Shown here piece by piece: positions 26,101 to 34,476 of a DNA stretch of 64,000 nucleotides (within the stretch, counting starts at the first letter, position 1; each line of letters starts with the position of its first letter). Origin of the DNA: Actinomyces sp. S6-Spd3 (GTDB lineage: Bacteria; Actinomycetota; Actinomycetes; Actinomycetales; Actinomycetaceae); the NCBI RefSeq assembly GCF_000758755.1, contig NZ_JRMV01000275.1:124001-188000 (forward strand). Direction: 5' to 3'. Position numbers and translations under genes: made by a program. Below the pieces are notes generated by a model. That model saw only the letters and a program-made list of their open reading frames with translations, made no database searches and was not told the DNA's origin.

Positions 26101-26673
26101 GACGTAGAAGTTCTCGGGTCCGAAAATATCGCGTAGTTCCGCAGCCTCCGCCACGGCCTCGTCCCATTGTCCCAAACGCATGCGGGTCTGCACAGCTCCG
26201 GAGGGGCAGCCGGTGAAGACAATCAATCCTTTGTGGAAGCGCTCGAGGAGTTCTTTATCTGCGCGCGGCCACTTACCGAATTGTCCGTCTACCGAGGCGT
26301 AAGATCCCAAGCGGAAAAGATTGTGCATTCCCTCGGTTGAGTAGGCGATCAACGTGAGGTGATTGTAGGACCCCGAGGCCGATACGTCGTCCGAGCGCTG
26401 CCAGGGCTCACCCCAAGTGACTTTTTGGCGATCAAAACGAGAGGTCCCGGGGGTCACATAGGCTTCGAGTCCGATGATGGGCTTAATGCCGGCTTTCGTT
26501 GCTGCGTCGTAGAACTCATAGGCACCAAAGAGGTATCCGTGGTCGGTCAGACCAATTGCGGGCTGCCCCAAACGTACGGCTTCTGCCACCATCGGTTTGA
26601 TTCGCGCAGCTCCATCGAGCATCGAGTATTCCGAGTGATTGTGCAGGTGCACGAACGAGTCCACAGGTGCCAT
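23125..26673 (-). CDS. dnaE: DNA polymerase III alpha subunit
   Basis: Catalytic subunit of the replicative polymerase, 1182 aa, normal for the actinobacterial DnaE1 type. The PHP domain opens the protein (F-V-H-L-H-N-H-S-E-Y-S-M-L-D-G). The palm has the D-F-D-V-D-F metal-binding motif (P-D-F-D-V-D-F-D-E-R-R-R) and G-P-G-R-G-S-G-A-G-S. The C-terminal OB fold and tau-interaction region follow (V-K-I-A-G-L-V-S-A-V-Q-T). The upstream rluD gene ends 56 bases before the start. Confidence 0.98.
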   Translation of the reverse strand: MAPVDSFVHLHNHSEYSMLDGAARIKPMVAEAVRLGQPAIGLTDHGYLFGAYEFYDAATKAGIKPIIGLEAYVTPGTSRFDRQKVTWGEPWQRSDDVSASGSYNHLTLIAYSTEGMHNLFRLGSYASVDGQFGKWPRADKELLERFHKGLIVFTGCPSGAVQTRMRLGQWDEAVAEAAELRDIFGPENFYVEVMDHGIEFERRTQKQLLELAKLMDAPLVATNDAHYVKKEDRGIQDALLCINSGSRISDPDRFKFDGDGYYIRPSEEMRSIWKELPQACDSTLEIAERCEVHFRTTAEGASYMPDFPVPEGEDKTSWFIKEVEKGLQERFPKGIPDAVRKQAEYEEDVIIKMGFPGYFLTVADYINWAKSQGIRVGPGRGSGAGSMVAYAMKITELNPLNHGLIFERFLNPERISMPDFDVDFDERRRDEVIEYVKQKYGEDRISQVVTYGRIKTKQALKDSARILGRDFKVGEQLTKALPPSVMGKDISVAGIFDENDKRYAEAAEFRKYYEENPDIHEVVQYALGLEGLTRQWGVHACAVIMSSHTLTDIIPIMKRPQDGAIITQFDYPTCEGLGLLKMDFLGLRNLTVISDALENIKLNGKEDPDLDHVALDDPATYELLGRGDTLGVFQLDGGGMRDLLKLMKPDNFEDISAVGALYRPGPMGANSHTNYALRKNGRQEITPIHPELAEPLEDILGTTFGLIVYQEQVMQIAQKLAGYSLGQADILRKAMGKKKKEVLDQQFKGFRQGMIDNGYSEESIQALWDVVVPFSAYAFNKAHSAAYGLVSYWTAYLKANYPTEYMAALLTSTKDNKDRRALYLAECRHMGITVLPPDVNHSMGTFAPDGQDIRFGLNAIQNVGANVVDAIVETRKEKGKFTNFQDFLDKVPQVVCNKRTIQSLIRAGAFDSLGYTRRSLLARCDEAVDAVIDLKRNEAIGQFDLFGGMGMGDEPGSSLAIEIPNLPEFDRRQKLAEEREMLGLYVSDHPLRGLEGALERHQDVEIAQIVGGEESMVDRTVKIAGLVSAVQTKVTKQGNPWAIATIEDLSGSVEVLFFPRAYETVQTFLAPDLVVQIEGRVNTRDEQVSIYGQSMNILELREDGNVPLDLELAASRCTPELLRELKEVLETFPGSSPVRLHLREPGRVTIVELDSSLRVTQSGPFFSHVKAVVGADGVLTSH

Positions 26674-26729
26674 GTTTCCAGTCTAGTGTTTCTCTTCAGG
26701 CCGTACTGATTGAATCGAGAGTCCAAGCC

Positions 26730-27644
26730 TTAGGCTTCACGCAAAGTATCAAGAGCTCTTTGAAGGTCATCCGGGTAAGGCGCGCGAACAGTTACAGGAA
26801 GTTGAGTGCGCGGATGGGTGAAGCCAAGTTCAACGGCATGAAGCCATTGACGTTCCAAGCCCAGTTCCTCCGCCTTCGTCGGATCCGCCCCGTAAAAAAC
26901 ATCTCCGACGCAAGGATGCCCGACAGCCGCCATGTGAACGCGAATCTGATGCGTACGCCCGGTCTCCAAGTGGACTTCGAGCAGCGCCGCACCCGCCATC
27001 AACTCGAGGGTGTCATAATGCGTCACCGCGTGTTTTCCCCCGTCGATCACAGCCATCCGCCACTCGCGCGAAGGGTGACGACCAATGGGTGCATCGATCG
27101 TTCCCGAGGCCGGATCGGGATGCCCGGCAACAACCGCGTGGTAAATCTTTCGGACTGTGCGCTCCTTGAATGCGCGCTTCATGACCGAGTAGGCGAGTTC
27201 CGATTTAGCAACCATCATCGCACCTGAGGTTCCCACATCGAGGCGGTGAACGATTCCCTGACGTTCAACAGGACCGTGTGTCGTGATGCGATATCCCGCT
27301 GCTGCAAGATTGCCAACAACTGTCGGGCCCGTCCAGCCGGGACCAGAGTGAGCAGCAACCCCGACGGGTTTATTCACAACGACGATGTCATCGTCGTCAT
27401 AGAGAATATCCATACCAACAACGGGAGTGACAGGAACTTCCGGATCTGGGATGGTGATTTCGAGGAGGTCACTATCGCCAAGTTTGAGTGACTTTGAAGC
27501 TGGATTCCCATTGACTCGAATGTGGCCCTCAAGGATGAGATCAGTGCAGCGCGAGCGCGAGAGTCCAAGAATTCGCGAAAGAGCTGCGTCAATACGCTCT
27601 CCCACGAGAGCGTCAGGAACAGGCATGAGGCGAGTTTCAGGCAT
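26730..27644 (-). CDS. RluA/RluD-family 23S rRNA pseudouridine synthase
   Basis: Pseudouridine synthase of 304 aa. An N-terminal S4 domain ([17 protein letters not shown], then [10 protein letters not shown]) precedes the catalytic domain with H-R-L-D-V-G-T-S-G, which holds the catalytic Asp. G-R-T-H-Q-I-R-V-H follows. The place next to lspA is the usual position of the RluD-type gene. The exact uridines modified are inferred. It begins two bases after the lspA stop. Confidence 0.94.
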   Translation of the reverse strand: MPETRLMPVPDALVGERIDAALSRILGLSRSRCTDLILEGHIRVNGNPASKSLKLGDSDLLEITIPDPEVPVTPVVGMDILYDDDDIVVVNKPVGVAAHSGPGWTGPTVVGNLAAAGYRITTHGPVERQGIVHRLDVGTSGAMMVAKSELAYSVMKRAFKERTVRKIYHAVVAGHPDPASGTIDAPIGRHPSREWRMAVIDGGKHAVTHYDTLELMAGAALLEVHLETGRTHQIRVHMAAVGHPCVGDVFYGADPTKAEELGLERQWLHAVELGFTHPRTQLPVTVRAPYPDDLQRALDTLREA

Positions 27645-27646
27645 GA

Positions 27647-28174
27647 TCAGTGAGCGCTACGTTTGGGGCCGATAAAGCTACCGATAAAGAGAAGGATGAC
27701 AGCGCAGACAATCCAGATATCGGCGACGTTCCCGATGAACCAGTTCCCGTAACCAATGAAATCAACAACGTGTCCGTTACCCCAGCCTGGGTTTTGGATA
27801 AATCGATCGATGAGGTTGCCCGCTGCCCCGCCCAAGAGAAGAGCGCAGCCAAAGGCAAGGAAGCGCGAACGAACGCGGGGAAGATACATAATGATTGCAG
27901 TAACAACGACGCAGGCAATGCATGTGAAGATGATCGTTGTATGAGATCCCAGTGAAAACGCAGCGCCCGGATTGGCGGTTAGTTCAAGGCGGAGAAAAGA
28001 TCCAAGAAGCGGACGAACAGTGCCGTCTCCTAAATTCTTCAACGCCCAAAACTTCGAGGCTTGATCGAGTGCGATTGCAAGGATTGCAATGAGGTAGGCC
28101 CAAATGAGCATTGCGCGGTTATTTTTCTTCACATAAAGATTATGACGGTGACGCCGCTCAGGCGCCACCGTCAT
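27647..28174 (-). CDS. lspA: Prolipoprotein signal peptidase II
   Basis: Membrane aspartyl protease that cleaves signal peptides of lipidated prolipoproteins. The product is up to 175 aa with four TM segments. Conserved regions are [16 protein letters not shown], and the two catalytic Asp regions G-N-L-I-D-R-F and F-I-G-N-V-A-D-I-W. The start is uncertain: ATG at 28174 gives a basic N-terminal tail but no ribosome site; GTG at 28132 and ATG at 28111 are in-frame alternatives. Confidence 0.93.
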   Translation of the reverse strand: MTVAPERRHRHNLYVKKNNRAMLIWAYLIAILAIALDQASKFWALKNLGDGTVRPLLGSFLRLELTANPGAAFSLGSHTTIIFTCIACVVVTAIIMYLPRVRSRFLAFGCALLLGGAAGNLIDRFIQNPGWGNGHVVDFIGYGNWFIGNVADIWIVCAVILLFIGSFIGPKRSAH

Positions 28175-28203
28175 AGGGAAGATAACGGATGTCGAAAAGA
28201 CAA

Positions 28204-28818
28204 TCAGTTCTGCGTACCGGCGTTTACTTCCTTGAGCAGGCCCTCGAGGTGGTCACGCAGGTTCGCACGGTATTCGGCTTCGAAGGAACGAAGCTCGTTG
28301 ATCTTTCCTTCGAGCAGCGAGCGCTCCTGATCCAGCTGGGAGAGGATGTTCTGGTGCTGGTTCTGGGCATCGGCGATGATCTCATCACGCTTTGCGTTGG
28401 CGTCAGCAATGATTCGGTCGGACTCTTCGCGACCATCGCGCACGTATTCGTCGTGGACACGCTGAGCCAAAGCGAGCATCGAGGTTGCAGATTCTGCACT
28501 CTCCGGGGTCGCGGGGGCGACAGGAGCGGCAACGACAGTCTCGGTGACAGAAGCTGCGGGGGCAGGTGCCTCTTCGACGACGGGTTCGGGTTCTTCGGGT
28601 GCCGTGAAGGTGGTGGCTTGGCCGTTCGACAGCTCGGCTACGCGACGTTCAGCTGCTTCAAGCTCTTCGCGCAGGTTCTGATTCTCAGCCTGGAGGGTGT
28701 AGATCGTGGAGACAACTTCATCAAGGAAATCGTCGACCTCGACCTGGTCGTATCCTTCACGGAACTTAACGATGTTGAAGGTTTTGTTCAAAACATCTTC
28801 GGTTGTGAGCAGAGCCAT
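28204..28818 (-). CDS. DivIVA/Wag31 polar growth and division protein
   Basis: Coiled-coil cytoskeletal protein that marks curved membrane at poles and septa. It is 204 aa. The N-terminal membrane-binding domain has L-L-T-T-E-D-V-L-N-K-T-F, then G-Y-D-Q-V-E-V-D-D-F-L-D-E-V. A Pro/Ala/Glu-rich linker spans about 75-110 and a second coiled coil covers about 110-200. It occupies the usual place downstream of sepF and yggT. The ATG has GAGAGG about 8 bases upstream. A strong -10-like TATTAT lies about 90 bases upstream. Confidence 0.93.
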   Translation of the reverse strand: MALLTTEDVLNKTFNIVKFREGYDQVEVDDFLDEVVSTIYTLQAENQNLREELEAAERRVAELSNGQATTFTAPEEPEPVVEEAPAPAASVTETVVAAPVAPATPESAESATSMLALAQRVHDEYVRDGREESDRIIADANAKRDEIIADAQNQHQNILSQLDQERSLLEGKINELRSFEAEYRANLRDHLEGLLKEVNAGTQN

Positions 28819-28905
28819 TTGTTTACCTCTCGGTACTTGTTACGTGGCGCAAGTGCACTTACACCACCGGATCACCGATGAGGATGACCCGAACTACACA
28901 CTGGA

Positions 28906-28934
28906 ATAATAGCGGAACTAGCGTCACAATAACA
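28906..28934 (-). promoter_or_regulatory. Candidate divIVA promoter
   Basis: On the minus strand TGTTAT, a 17-base spacer and TATTAT. The -10 is close to consensus, the -35 is poor. It lies in the 195-base gap between yggT and divIVA, which contains no gene. Confidence 0.4.
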
Positions 28935-29013
28935 CCAATTTCCCCATATTTCACTTATTACTCGGGTGACACGCAAGCGCGACGGGATCGAGAGCGCGCG
29001 TCAGCTGCACAGA

Positions 29014-29322
29014 TCAAACACCGAAGCCTCGAATAAAAACACCAAGGTTTTCACACAGGATCGTCACTAAGAAGACGATCATGAAGGCTGTGTCGATAGA
29101 GAGGTTTCCTCCCAAACGAACAGGCGGAATGATCTTGCGCAGAAACTTTATCGGAGGGTCTGTGAGAAAGTAGCTCACATTCGCGATCAGCAGAATGATT
29201 CCCCGTGGCCGCCATAACGGCGAAAGGAGGCGAATCCAGTCAAAAATCATGCGCGTGATCAGCACGAGCATGTAAAGACCGGCAAGAAGAGCAATCGCTC
29301 CTCCCAACCGCAGGAACAGCAT
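29014..29322 (-). CDS. YggT family membrane protein
   Basis: 102-aa protein with two hydrophobic segments (about 8-30 and 75-98) separated by the family motif S-Y-F-L-T-D-P-P-I-K-F-L-R-K-I-I-P-P. YggT proteins sit between sepF and divIVA in Gram-positive bacteria and are thought to help division or envelope functions. Two bases separate it from sepF. Confidence 0.93.
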   Translation of the reverse strand: MLFLRLGGAIALLAGLYMLVLITRMIFDWIRLLSPLWRPRGIILLIANVSYFLTDPPIKFLRKIIPPVRLGGNLSIDTAFMIVFLVTILCENLGVFIRGFGV

Positions 29323-29324
29323 TG

Positions 29325-29795
29325 TCAGCGTCCGAAGAGCGCGGTAGCCGAACGATTGGAGCCGGTGACGTCGCCAGTAACTTCAACGCTGTGGGGCGAC
29401 AGGAGGAAGACGCGATCGGTCACGCGCTCAAAAACACCCTGGAGTCCGTAGGTCAGACCGACAGCGAAATCAATGAAGCGCTGCGCATCCTTATCGGAAA
29501 CCTCCGAGAGGTTCATAATCACCGGAATACCGTCACGGTAGGGCTCAGCGATTGCGGGAGCATCATTGTAGTTCAGCGGGCGAACCGTCACGATGCGAGA
29601 AAGATCGGCCTGCTGAGAGCTACGACGCTCCTCGCGGTGGATCGGAGTGACATTCGATGCGGGAGTGGGCGTAATGTGAGCCACCTCTGTCTCCTCAAAC
29701 TCTTCGGGAAGGAAGTCCAAAGTGCTCTCATCGACCTCTTCCGGGGTGTACCAACCCATGAATTGGCGTGCTTTCGCTCCGAAGCCTGACATCAT
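29325..29795 (-). CDS. sepF: Cell division protein SepF
   Basis: FtsZ-binding, membrane-tethering septal protein, 156 aa. An N-terminal amphipathic stretch (G-F-G-A-K-A-R-Q-F-M-G-W) is followed by a variable linker and the SepF fold (I-V-T-V-R-P-L-N-Y-N-D-A, then V-I-M-N-L-S, then R-F-I-D-F-A-V-G-L-T-Y-G-L and V-F-L-L-S-P). In species without FtsA, such as this one appears to be, SepF anchors FtsZ. ATG at 29795 is chosen for its AAGGAGAGC; ten more in-frame codons upstream are not supported. Confidence 0.95.
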   Translation of the reverse strand: MMSGFGAKARQFMGWYTPEEVDESTLDFLPEEFEETEVAHITPTPASNVTPIHREERRSSQQADLSRIVTVRPLNYNDAPAIAEPYRDGIPVIMNLSEVSDKDAQRFIDFAVGLTYGLQGVFERVTDRVFLLSPHSVEVTGDVTGSNRSATALFGR

Positions 29796-29854
29796 GCTCT
29801 CCTTGAAATAATGGGACCTGTGCACAAGGTAATGCCCCAGAGCATCGCTTCAGC

Positions 29855-30601
29855 TTAAGAGTGTCGGCATGTCGCAATTACCGACGCAAAACGCCCACAT
29901 TCGGGGGAACGACGGTAGGAATGGTAGGCCGGGTTCTCGAGCGTACACTCGCCCACCCAAGACGCGCTAACTCCACGTTCGCGGGCCCACTGTAAGGCAG
30001 CACCCGGCAAATCTAAGGCCTCGGTGCCCCATGACGTTTGCGAGGCAATGGCGGAGCAGCTGGCGGCGCTTTCTTCTCTCATCTGCGGCGAAACTTCATA
30101 GCATTTGCCGCAGATACACGGACCGATGAGCATAGAGATTTCTTCATTTTGCACGCCGCAGCAACGAAAAGCATCAAGGGCGTGCGACAAGATTCCGTGA
30201 AGGAAGCCGACCCGACCAGCGTGAACCGCACCGATGACTCCCTGGCGTGAACTCAACAATACCGGCATGCAATCTGCTGTCATTACCGCAAGGGCTGGCG
30301 GGGTTTCCCATTGACGAGAATCGACGACGATTCCGTCAGACTCGATGGGACCCCACTCCCCCATGCGCCCAGAGTCATAACAAGAGATCTTCGCAGGATC
30401 AAGAATCTCAACAGTGGCCGAGTGAGTCTGGTTCATCCAAACGATTGGTGCCCCGATCTGAGTAAAAAGTCCGAAACGCCGTTCTTCAACAAGCCGAGGG
30501 TCATCGGGAACATGCGCGCCATAGTTGTCCCGGTATGGGTCGGTGCCCGCGCCAACTTCAGTGAAGAAGACGCGGGCACCGGGCAGGTCAGTATGCTTCA
30601 T
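29855..30601 (-). CDS. PgeF/YfiH (DUF152) purine nucleosidase-type protein
   Basis: A 248-aa member of the multicopper-like YfiH family, now linked to adenosine/purine phosphorolysis and correction of peptidoglycan editing errors (PgeF in E. coli). Metal-binding motifs are N-Q-T-H-S, A-D-C-M-P-V-L-L and G-A-V-H-A-G. The usual V-H-A-G-W-R-G is V-H-A-G-R-V-G here. The ATG shares one base with the ftsZ stop, so the two are translationally coupled. Confidence 0.9.
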   Translation of the reverse strand: MKHTDLPGARVFFTEVGAGTDPYRDNYGAHVPDDPRLVEERRFGLFTQIGAPIVWMNQTHSATVEILDPAKISCYDSGRMGEWGPIESDGIVVDSRQWETPPALAVMTADCMPVLLSSRQGVIGAVHAGRVGFLHGILSHALDAFRCCGVQNEEISMLIGPCICGKCYEVSPQMREESAASCSAIASQTSWGTEALDLPGAALQWARERGVSASWVGECTLENPAYHSYRRSPECGRFASVIATCRHS

Positions 30602-31842
30602 CAGCGCAGGAAGTCCGGAATGTCCAAGACATCCGAATGCTGTTCCTCTTCGAAGACGCGAGGAACTTCGAGGGAAGAAGGAACTTCCTTCGATCCGTCT
30701 TCTTCGGTAGGACGCGCGATCGGAATCTGGTTGGTACGAGTCGGCAGTTCCGGATCTGCGCGGTGTGCAGCGGTATGAGTCGAGGCAACCTCACCGAGGC
30801 GGCGCTGCGGTGCCGGCTGCTGTTCGCTCTTTTCGGGGCGAGTCTGGACGGGGCGAGGCGCGATGACGGGTTCACTGATCGGGCCTGCCTGCGTCGCAAC
30901 CTCATCAAAGCCTGCAGCGATAACTGTCACGCGGATCTCGTCGCCCAGCGAATCGTCGATAACCGAGCCGAAGATGATGTTCGCCTCGGGGTGCGCGGCC
31001 TCGCGAACAAGGAGCGAGGACTGGTAGATCTCCTGCAGACCAAGGTCGGAACCGCCCTGGAAGAACATGAGGACGCCGTGCGCACCATCGATCGAGGCCT
31101 CGAGAAGGGGCGAAGAAATTGCGGACTCAACCGCGCGCAGAGCGCGATCTTCACCGGTTGCAGAGCCGATACCCATGAGGGCAGAACCGGCATCCTTCAT
31201 CACGGACTTCACATCGTTGAAGTCAACGTTGATCAGACCCGGAGTCGTGATCAGTTCAGTGATGCCCTGGACACCTGAAAGGAGGACTTGGTCAGCAGCG
31301 CGGAAAGCTTCAAGAACCGAAATATTCGCGTCAGAAATCTGCAGGAGGCGATCGTTGGGGATCACAATGAGGGTGTCGACTTCTTCGCGCAACTTTTCCA
31401 CACCTGCATCCGCCTGAGAAGCACGGCGATTTCCTTCGAAGGAGAAGGGACGAGTGACGACACCGACGGTCAGTGCACCCGCGGTGCGCGCAATCTTTGC
31501 AACGACGGGGGCTGCGCCCGTACCGGTACCGCCGCCTTCACCCGCGGTCACGAAGACCATGTCTGCCCCCTCGAGGGCTTCGGTGATTTCGTCAATGTGG
31601 TCTTCGGCAGCCTGGCGACCGACCGCAGGATCTGCGCCAGCGCCGAGGCCGTGCGTGAGATCGCGACCGATATCAAGCTTGGTTTCTGCATCGGACATGA
31701 GCAGCGCCTGCGCGTCCGTGTTCACGGCGATAAATTCAACGCCCTTCAAGCCCACTTCAATCATTCGATTGACGGCGTTCACACCGCCACCACCGACTCC
31801 GACGACCTTAATAACCGCCAGATGATTCTGCGGTGCGACCAT
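30601..31842 (-). CDS. ftsZ: Cell division GTPase FtsZ
   Basis: Tubulin-like GTPase that forms the division ring. The product is 413 aa from ATG 31842, starting [20 protein letters not shown]. The tubulin signature G-E-G-G-G-T-G-T-G is near residue 105 and the synergy-loop region N-V-D-F-N-D-V-K near 210. A disordered Pro/Gln/Glu-rich linker runs to the conserved C-terminal peptide L-D-I-P-D-F-L-R that binds SepF and other partners. Its own leader of 136 bases separates it from ftsQ. Confidence 0.98.
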   Translation of the reverse strand: MVAPQNHLAVIKVVGVGGGGVNAVNRMIEVGLKGVEFIAVNTDAQALLMSDAETKLDIGRDLTHGLGAGADPAVGRQAAEDHIDEITEALEGADMVFVTAGEGGGTGTGAAPVVAKIARTAGALTVGVVTRPFSFEGNRRASQADAGVEKLREEVDTLIVIPNDRLLQISDANISVLEAFRAADQVLLSGVQGITELITTPGLINVDFNDVKSVMKDAGSALMGIGSATGEDRALRAVESAISSPLLEASIDGAHGVLMFFQGGSDLGLQEIYQSSLLVREAAHPEANIIFGSVIDDSLGDEIRVTVIAAGFDEVATQAGPISEPVIAPRPVQTRPEKSEQQPAPQRRLGEVASTHTAAHRADPELPTRTNQIPIARPTEEDGSKEVPSSLEVPRVFEEEQHSDVLDIPDFLR

Positions 31843-31865
31843 AACCCTGCCCTCTTTCTGCGCAC

Positions 31866-31892
31866 CAACCTTAAACCTCAAGTGGAAGGTTG
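31866..31892 (-). promoter_or_regulatory. Inverted repeat in the ftsZ leader
   Basis: CAACCTT and AAGGTTG arms separated by 13 bases (including ACTTGAGGTT) end 24 bases before the ftsZ start. It may be a leader hairpin or an operator. The 136-base ftsQ-ftsZ gap presumably holds the ftsZ promoter. Confidence 0.4.
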
Positions 31893-31978
31893 ATGTTTGA
31901 CCTGCTTTTAGACGGAAAGACGGTAGGGGTAGGACACCTCTTCTTCAAGGTCATTTGTGGGCGTGTCGCTTCTCGAAC

Positions 31979-33073
31979 TTAAGAAGTGACAGGATGCACG
32001 GGAGAAGACACGTCGTAGGTGCGCGCCTGACGCTGCGAAACCAAAACCTGAGCCACTTTTGCTTTCAGATCATTCTCGCTAGCGACTCCCCAATTTAAAG
32101 TCCGCGAGTTCGACAATGTCATCGATACGGTCTGACCGTCATGAGTGATCATCGTGATTTGAGAACGCAATTCGTCTCCCATTGCCGCCCAAATTGCAGC
32201 AACCTCACCGGCAGCACGCGAACGCTCGTCTCCATCAGGCAGAGTTGTCGGCGCCATTCCTTCGGGCATGGAAGGAGAGGAGGACAAACTCACGCCTTGA
32301 TCGTCCACCAAGGACCAAGCAGCCCCCTCCTTTACCGCAAGAACCGCCTGACGCGGGCGCACCGTGATCTTTAGGCCTCGTGGCCACGTGCGCTCAACCT
32401 GAGCCTCACGAACCAAACGCACCTGGCCAATAGCAGCACTCACTTTTGAGGTCGATAGACGTGGGAGCGGAGTAGAAGCAAAAGGCTGAATCGCGGCTTG
32501 CACCTCAGAGGTTGTTGCACCATCTTCGCCCAAGCCCTCAATCGAAACCTTGGACGTGTCCAGCGCGAAAAGCGGAGAGAAAAAGATCCCCCACACAAGC
32601 GCAGCAACCACTACGCATACAGCAGATACCGTCGCGATCCGAGTGAGCACTAATCGACGCTGCGCTAACTGACGCTCTTTTCGGCGCTCGCCCAAGTCTG
32701 CAGTCGCGCTCTCATCACTCGAGCCTAAAACTGTCGCAGCATCCGACTGACCGATAGGACGGCGAAGAAGGTCACCACTGGTTGGACGAGCTGCTGCTTC
32801 GCGTCGCGAACGACGCAACTCACGATTGCGTTCACGTCTCGCCGTGCGCTCATCACGCGCTTCGCTCCCCCGACGAATCCGCGAAGCACGTGCACCCGTT
32901 GAAAAATGAGCCTCACGCTCACTTCCGCTTTCTTCACCCCGCATCGAGGCCTGCGGGGCCTCGACCACCTCAGCTGCGCCTCGGCGATCGTCTTCGGGAG
33001 CGGATTCAGGAGCGCTCGCCGGTTCTTGAGGAGGAAAGGCGCGGCTGCGACGAGGACGAGGGGGTTGTTTCAC
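31979..33073 (-). CDS. ftsQ: Cell division protein FtsQ
   Basis: Bitopic membrane protein linking early and late divisome parts. The 364-aa protein has a long charged cytoplasmic tail of about 140 residues rich in Arg, Glu, Ala and Ser, one TM helix (about 143-165), then a POTRA domain (F-A-L-D-T-S-K-V-S-I-E-G-L) and the FtsQ beta domain (V-E-R-T-W-P-R-G-L-K-I-T-V-R-P). GTG at 33073 is chosen because it overlaps the murC stop (GTGA) and has GGGAGC upstream; an in-frame ATG at 33103 is an alternative. Confidence 0.93.
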   Translation of the reverse strand: MKQPPRPRRSRAFPPQEPASAPESAPEDDRRGAAEVVEAPQASMRGEESGSEREAHFSTGARASRIRRGSEARDERTARRERNRELRRSRREAAARPTSGDLLRRPIGQSDAATVLGSSDESATADLGERRKERQLAQRRLVLTRIATVSAVCVVVAALVWGIFFSPLFALDTSKVSIEGLGEDGATTSEVQAAIQPFASTPLPRLSTSKVSAAIGQVRLVREAQVERTWPRGLKITVRPRQAVLAVKEGAAWSLVDDQGVSLSSSPSMPEGMAPTTLPDGDERSRAAGEVAAIWAAMGDELRSQITMITHDGQTVSMTLSNSRTLNWGVASENDLKAKVAQVLVSQRQARTYDVSSPVHPVTS

Positions 33074-34476
33074 TGAGCGCTCCCAGCGCCGTCGTGTTCC
33101 CACTCATCGAGTACATCCTGATCGCATTGGGTAATCGATCCGGCACCCATGGTCAGGAGAATTCCCCCTTCAGTAACCTCTCGAGCAGCCAGACGAGCGG
33201 CCTCATGCATGTCAGGGACGTAGCGTGCCTTCGGCAGGTGCGAAGTGATGAGAGTCGAGTCAACGCCCGGAACGGGGTCTTCACGTGCTCCGTAGATATC
33301 ACAGACATAGACGTGATCAGCATGCGAAAGCGCATCAGCAAAACGCCCCGCGAAAGATTGGGTTCGCGAATACAAGTGAGGCTGGAAGACAACGCTTACT
33401 TCCCCATTCCCGGCTGCACTGCGGGCTTGGGTAATGGCTGCTGCGACCTCAGTGGGATGATGCGCATAGTCATCGTAAAGCCGACGTCCGCCGTTTTCCC
33501 CCTTGAATTCAAAACGACGAGAAGTCCCGCTGAAAGCAGTGAGCGAGGAAGCCATGAGATGCCCCTCGATACCCAAACGAACGCCAGCAATCCACGCGGC
33601 CACCGCATTCACAATGTTGTGCAGGCCCGGGACGCGCAGATTAATCTCGACCGTTTCTGCGTTCCACAAAACTTGAGCCGATGCGATGTGTCCATCGGTT
33701 GTCGCGTCTTTGATGACGACATCGCAGGGCGCACCAAGTTCAGGGCTTTCCTGTCCTTCACGCCCGTAGGTCACGGTATCAATACCGCGTCCTTTCGCGT
33801 AACGAGCAAGGCGAGCGCTCCCCGCGTCCTCACCGCAGCACACAAGTGTTCCGCCCTCACGAAGACACCCAACGAAGTCAACGAAAACTTGTTCAAAGGC
33901 CTCGCGACTTCCATAGCGGTCCAAGTGATCGGGCTCGACATTGGTAACGATTTCGATCCACGGCGTGTAGTTCAGGAAAGAGCCGTCGGATTCATCGGCC
34001 TCGGCAACGAAAATATCTCCACTGCCCAAGTGAGCTCCCGAACCAAGTTCAGGGATGACAGACCCAACCGCAATCGAAGGATCTGCGCCCGCCTGACGCA
34101 GGGCCATTGAGAGCATTCCCGAGGTCGTCGTTTTTCCATGAGCGCCTGCAACCGCAACGAAACGCATTCCGCTAGCGGCCAGAGCAAGAGCTTGAGATCG
34201 ATGGATAACCCTCAGCCCTTCTTTGCGGGCATAAGCAAGTTCTGGATTTGTCTCTCGGACAGCGGTCGAAACGACAACAACGCTATCTGCGGGAACATGC
34301 GAAGCATCGTGGCCGACGAAAACCTTCACACCCACGCTGCGTAGGTGGTCCAAGACCGGTGAATCCTTTTGATCGGATCCCGAGACTTCAAGGCCTCGAT
34401 CTTTCAAAAGCTCTGCGACCACTGACATTCCAGCGCCGCCGATACCGATCAGGTGGAAGCGATGTGAGGTACTCAC
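33070..34476 (-). CDS. murC: UDP-N-acetylmuramate--L-alanine ligase
   Basis: Adds L-Ala to UDP-MurNAc, the first peptide step of peptidoglycan synthesis, in the cytoplasm. The protein is 468 aa. The N-terminal Rossmann domain starts F-H-L-I-G-I-G-G-A-G-M-S, the ATP loop is G-A-H-G-K-T-T-T near residue 113, and the middle domain has E-A-D-E-S-D-G-S-F and N-V-E-P-D-H-L-D. It overlaps murG and ftsQ by 4 bases each. Confidence 0.97.
   Translation of the reverse strand: MSTSHRFHLIGIGGAGMSVVAELLKDRGLEVSGSDQKDSPVLDHLRSVGVKVFVGHDASHVPADSVVVVSTAVRETNPELAYARKEGLRVIHRSQALALAASGMRFVAVAGAHGKTTTSGMLSMALRQAGADPSIAVGSVIPELGSGAHLGSGDIFVAEADESDGSFLNYTPWIEIVTNVEPDHLDRYGSREAFEQVFVDFVGCLREGGTLVCCGEDAGSARLARYAKGRGIDTVTYGREGQESPELGAPCDVVIKDATTDGHIASAQVLWNAETVEINLRVPGLHNIVNAVAAWIAGVRLGIEGHLMASSLTAFSGTSRRFEFKGENGGRRLYDDYAHHPTEVAAAITQARSAAGNGEVSVVFQPHLYSRTQSFAGRFADALSHADHVYVCDIYGAREDPVPGVDSTLITSHLPKARYVPDMHEAARLAAREVTEGGILLTMGAGSITQCDQDVLDEWEHDGAGSAQ

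Noticed and set aside
32782-34110. 442-codon open frame on the plus strand
   Set aside because: It lies antisense to ftsQ and murC, has no recognisable domain, and its composition is that of a reverse-strand shadow.
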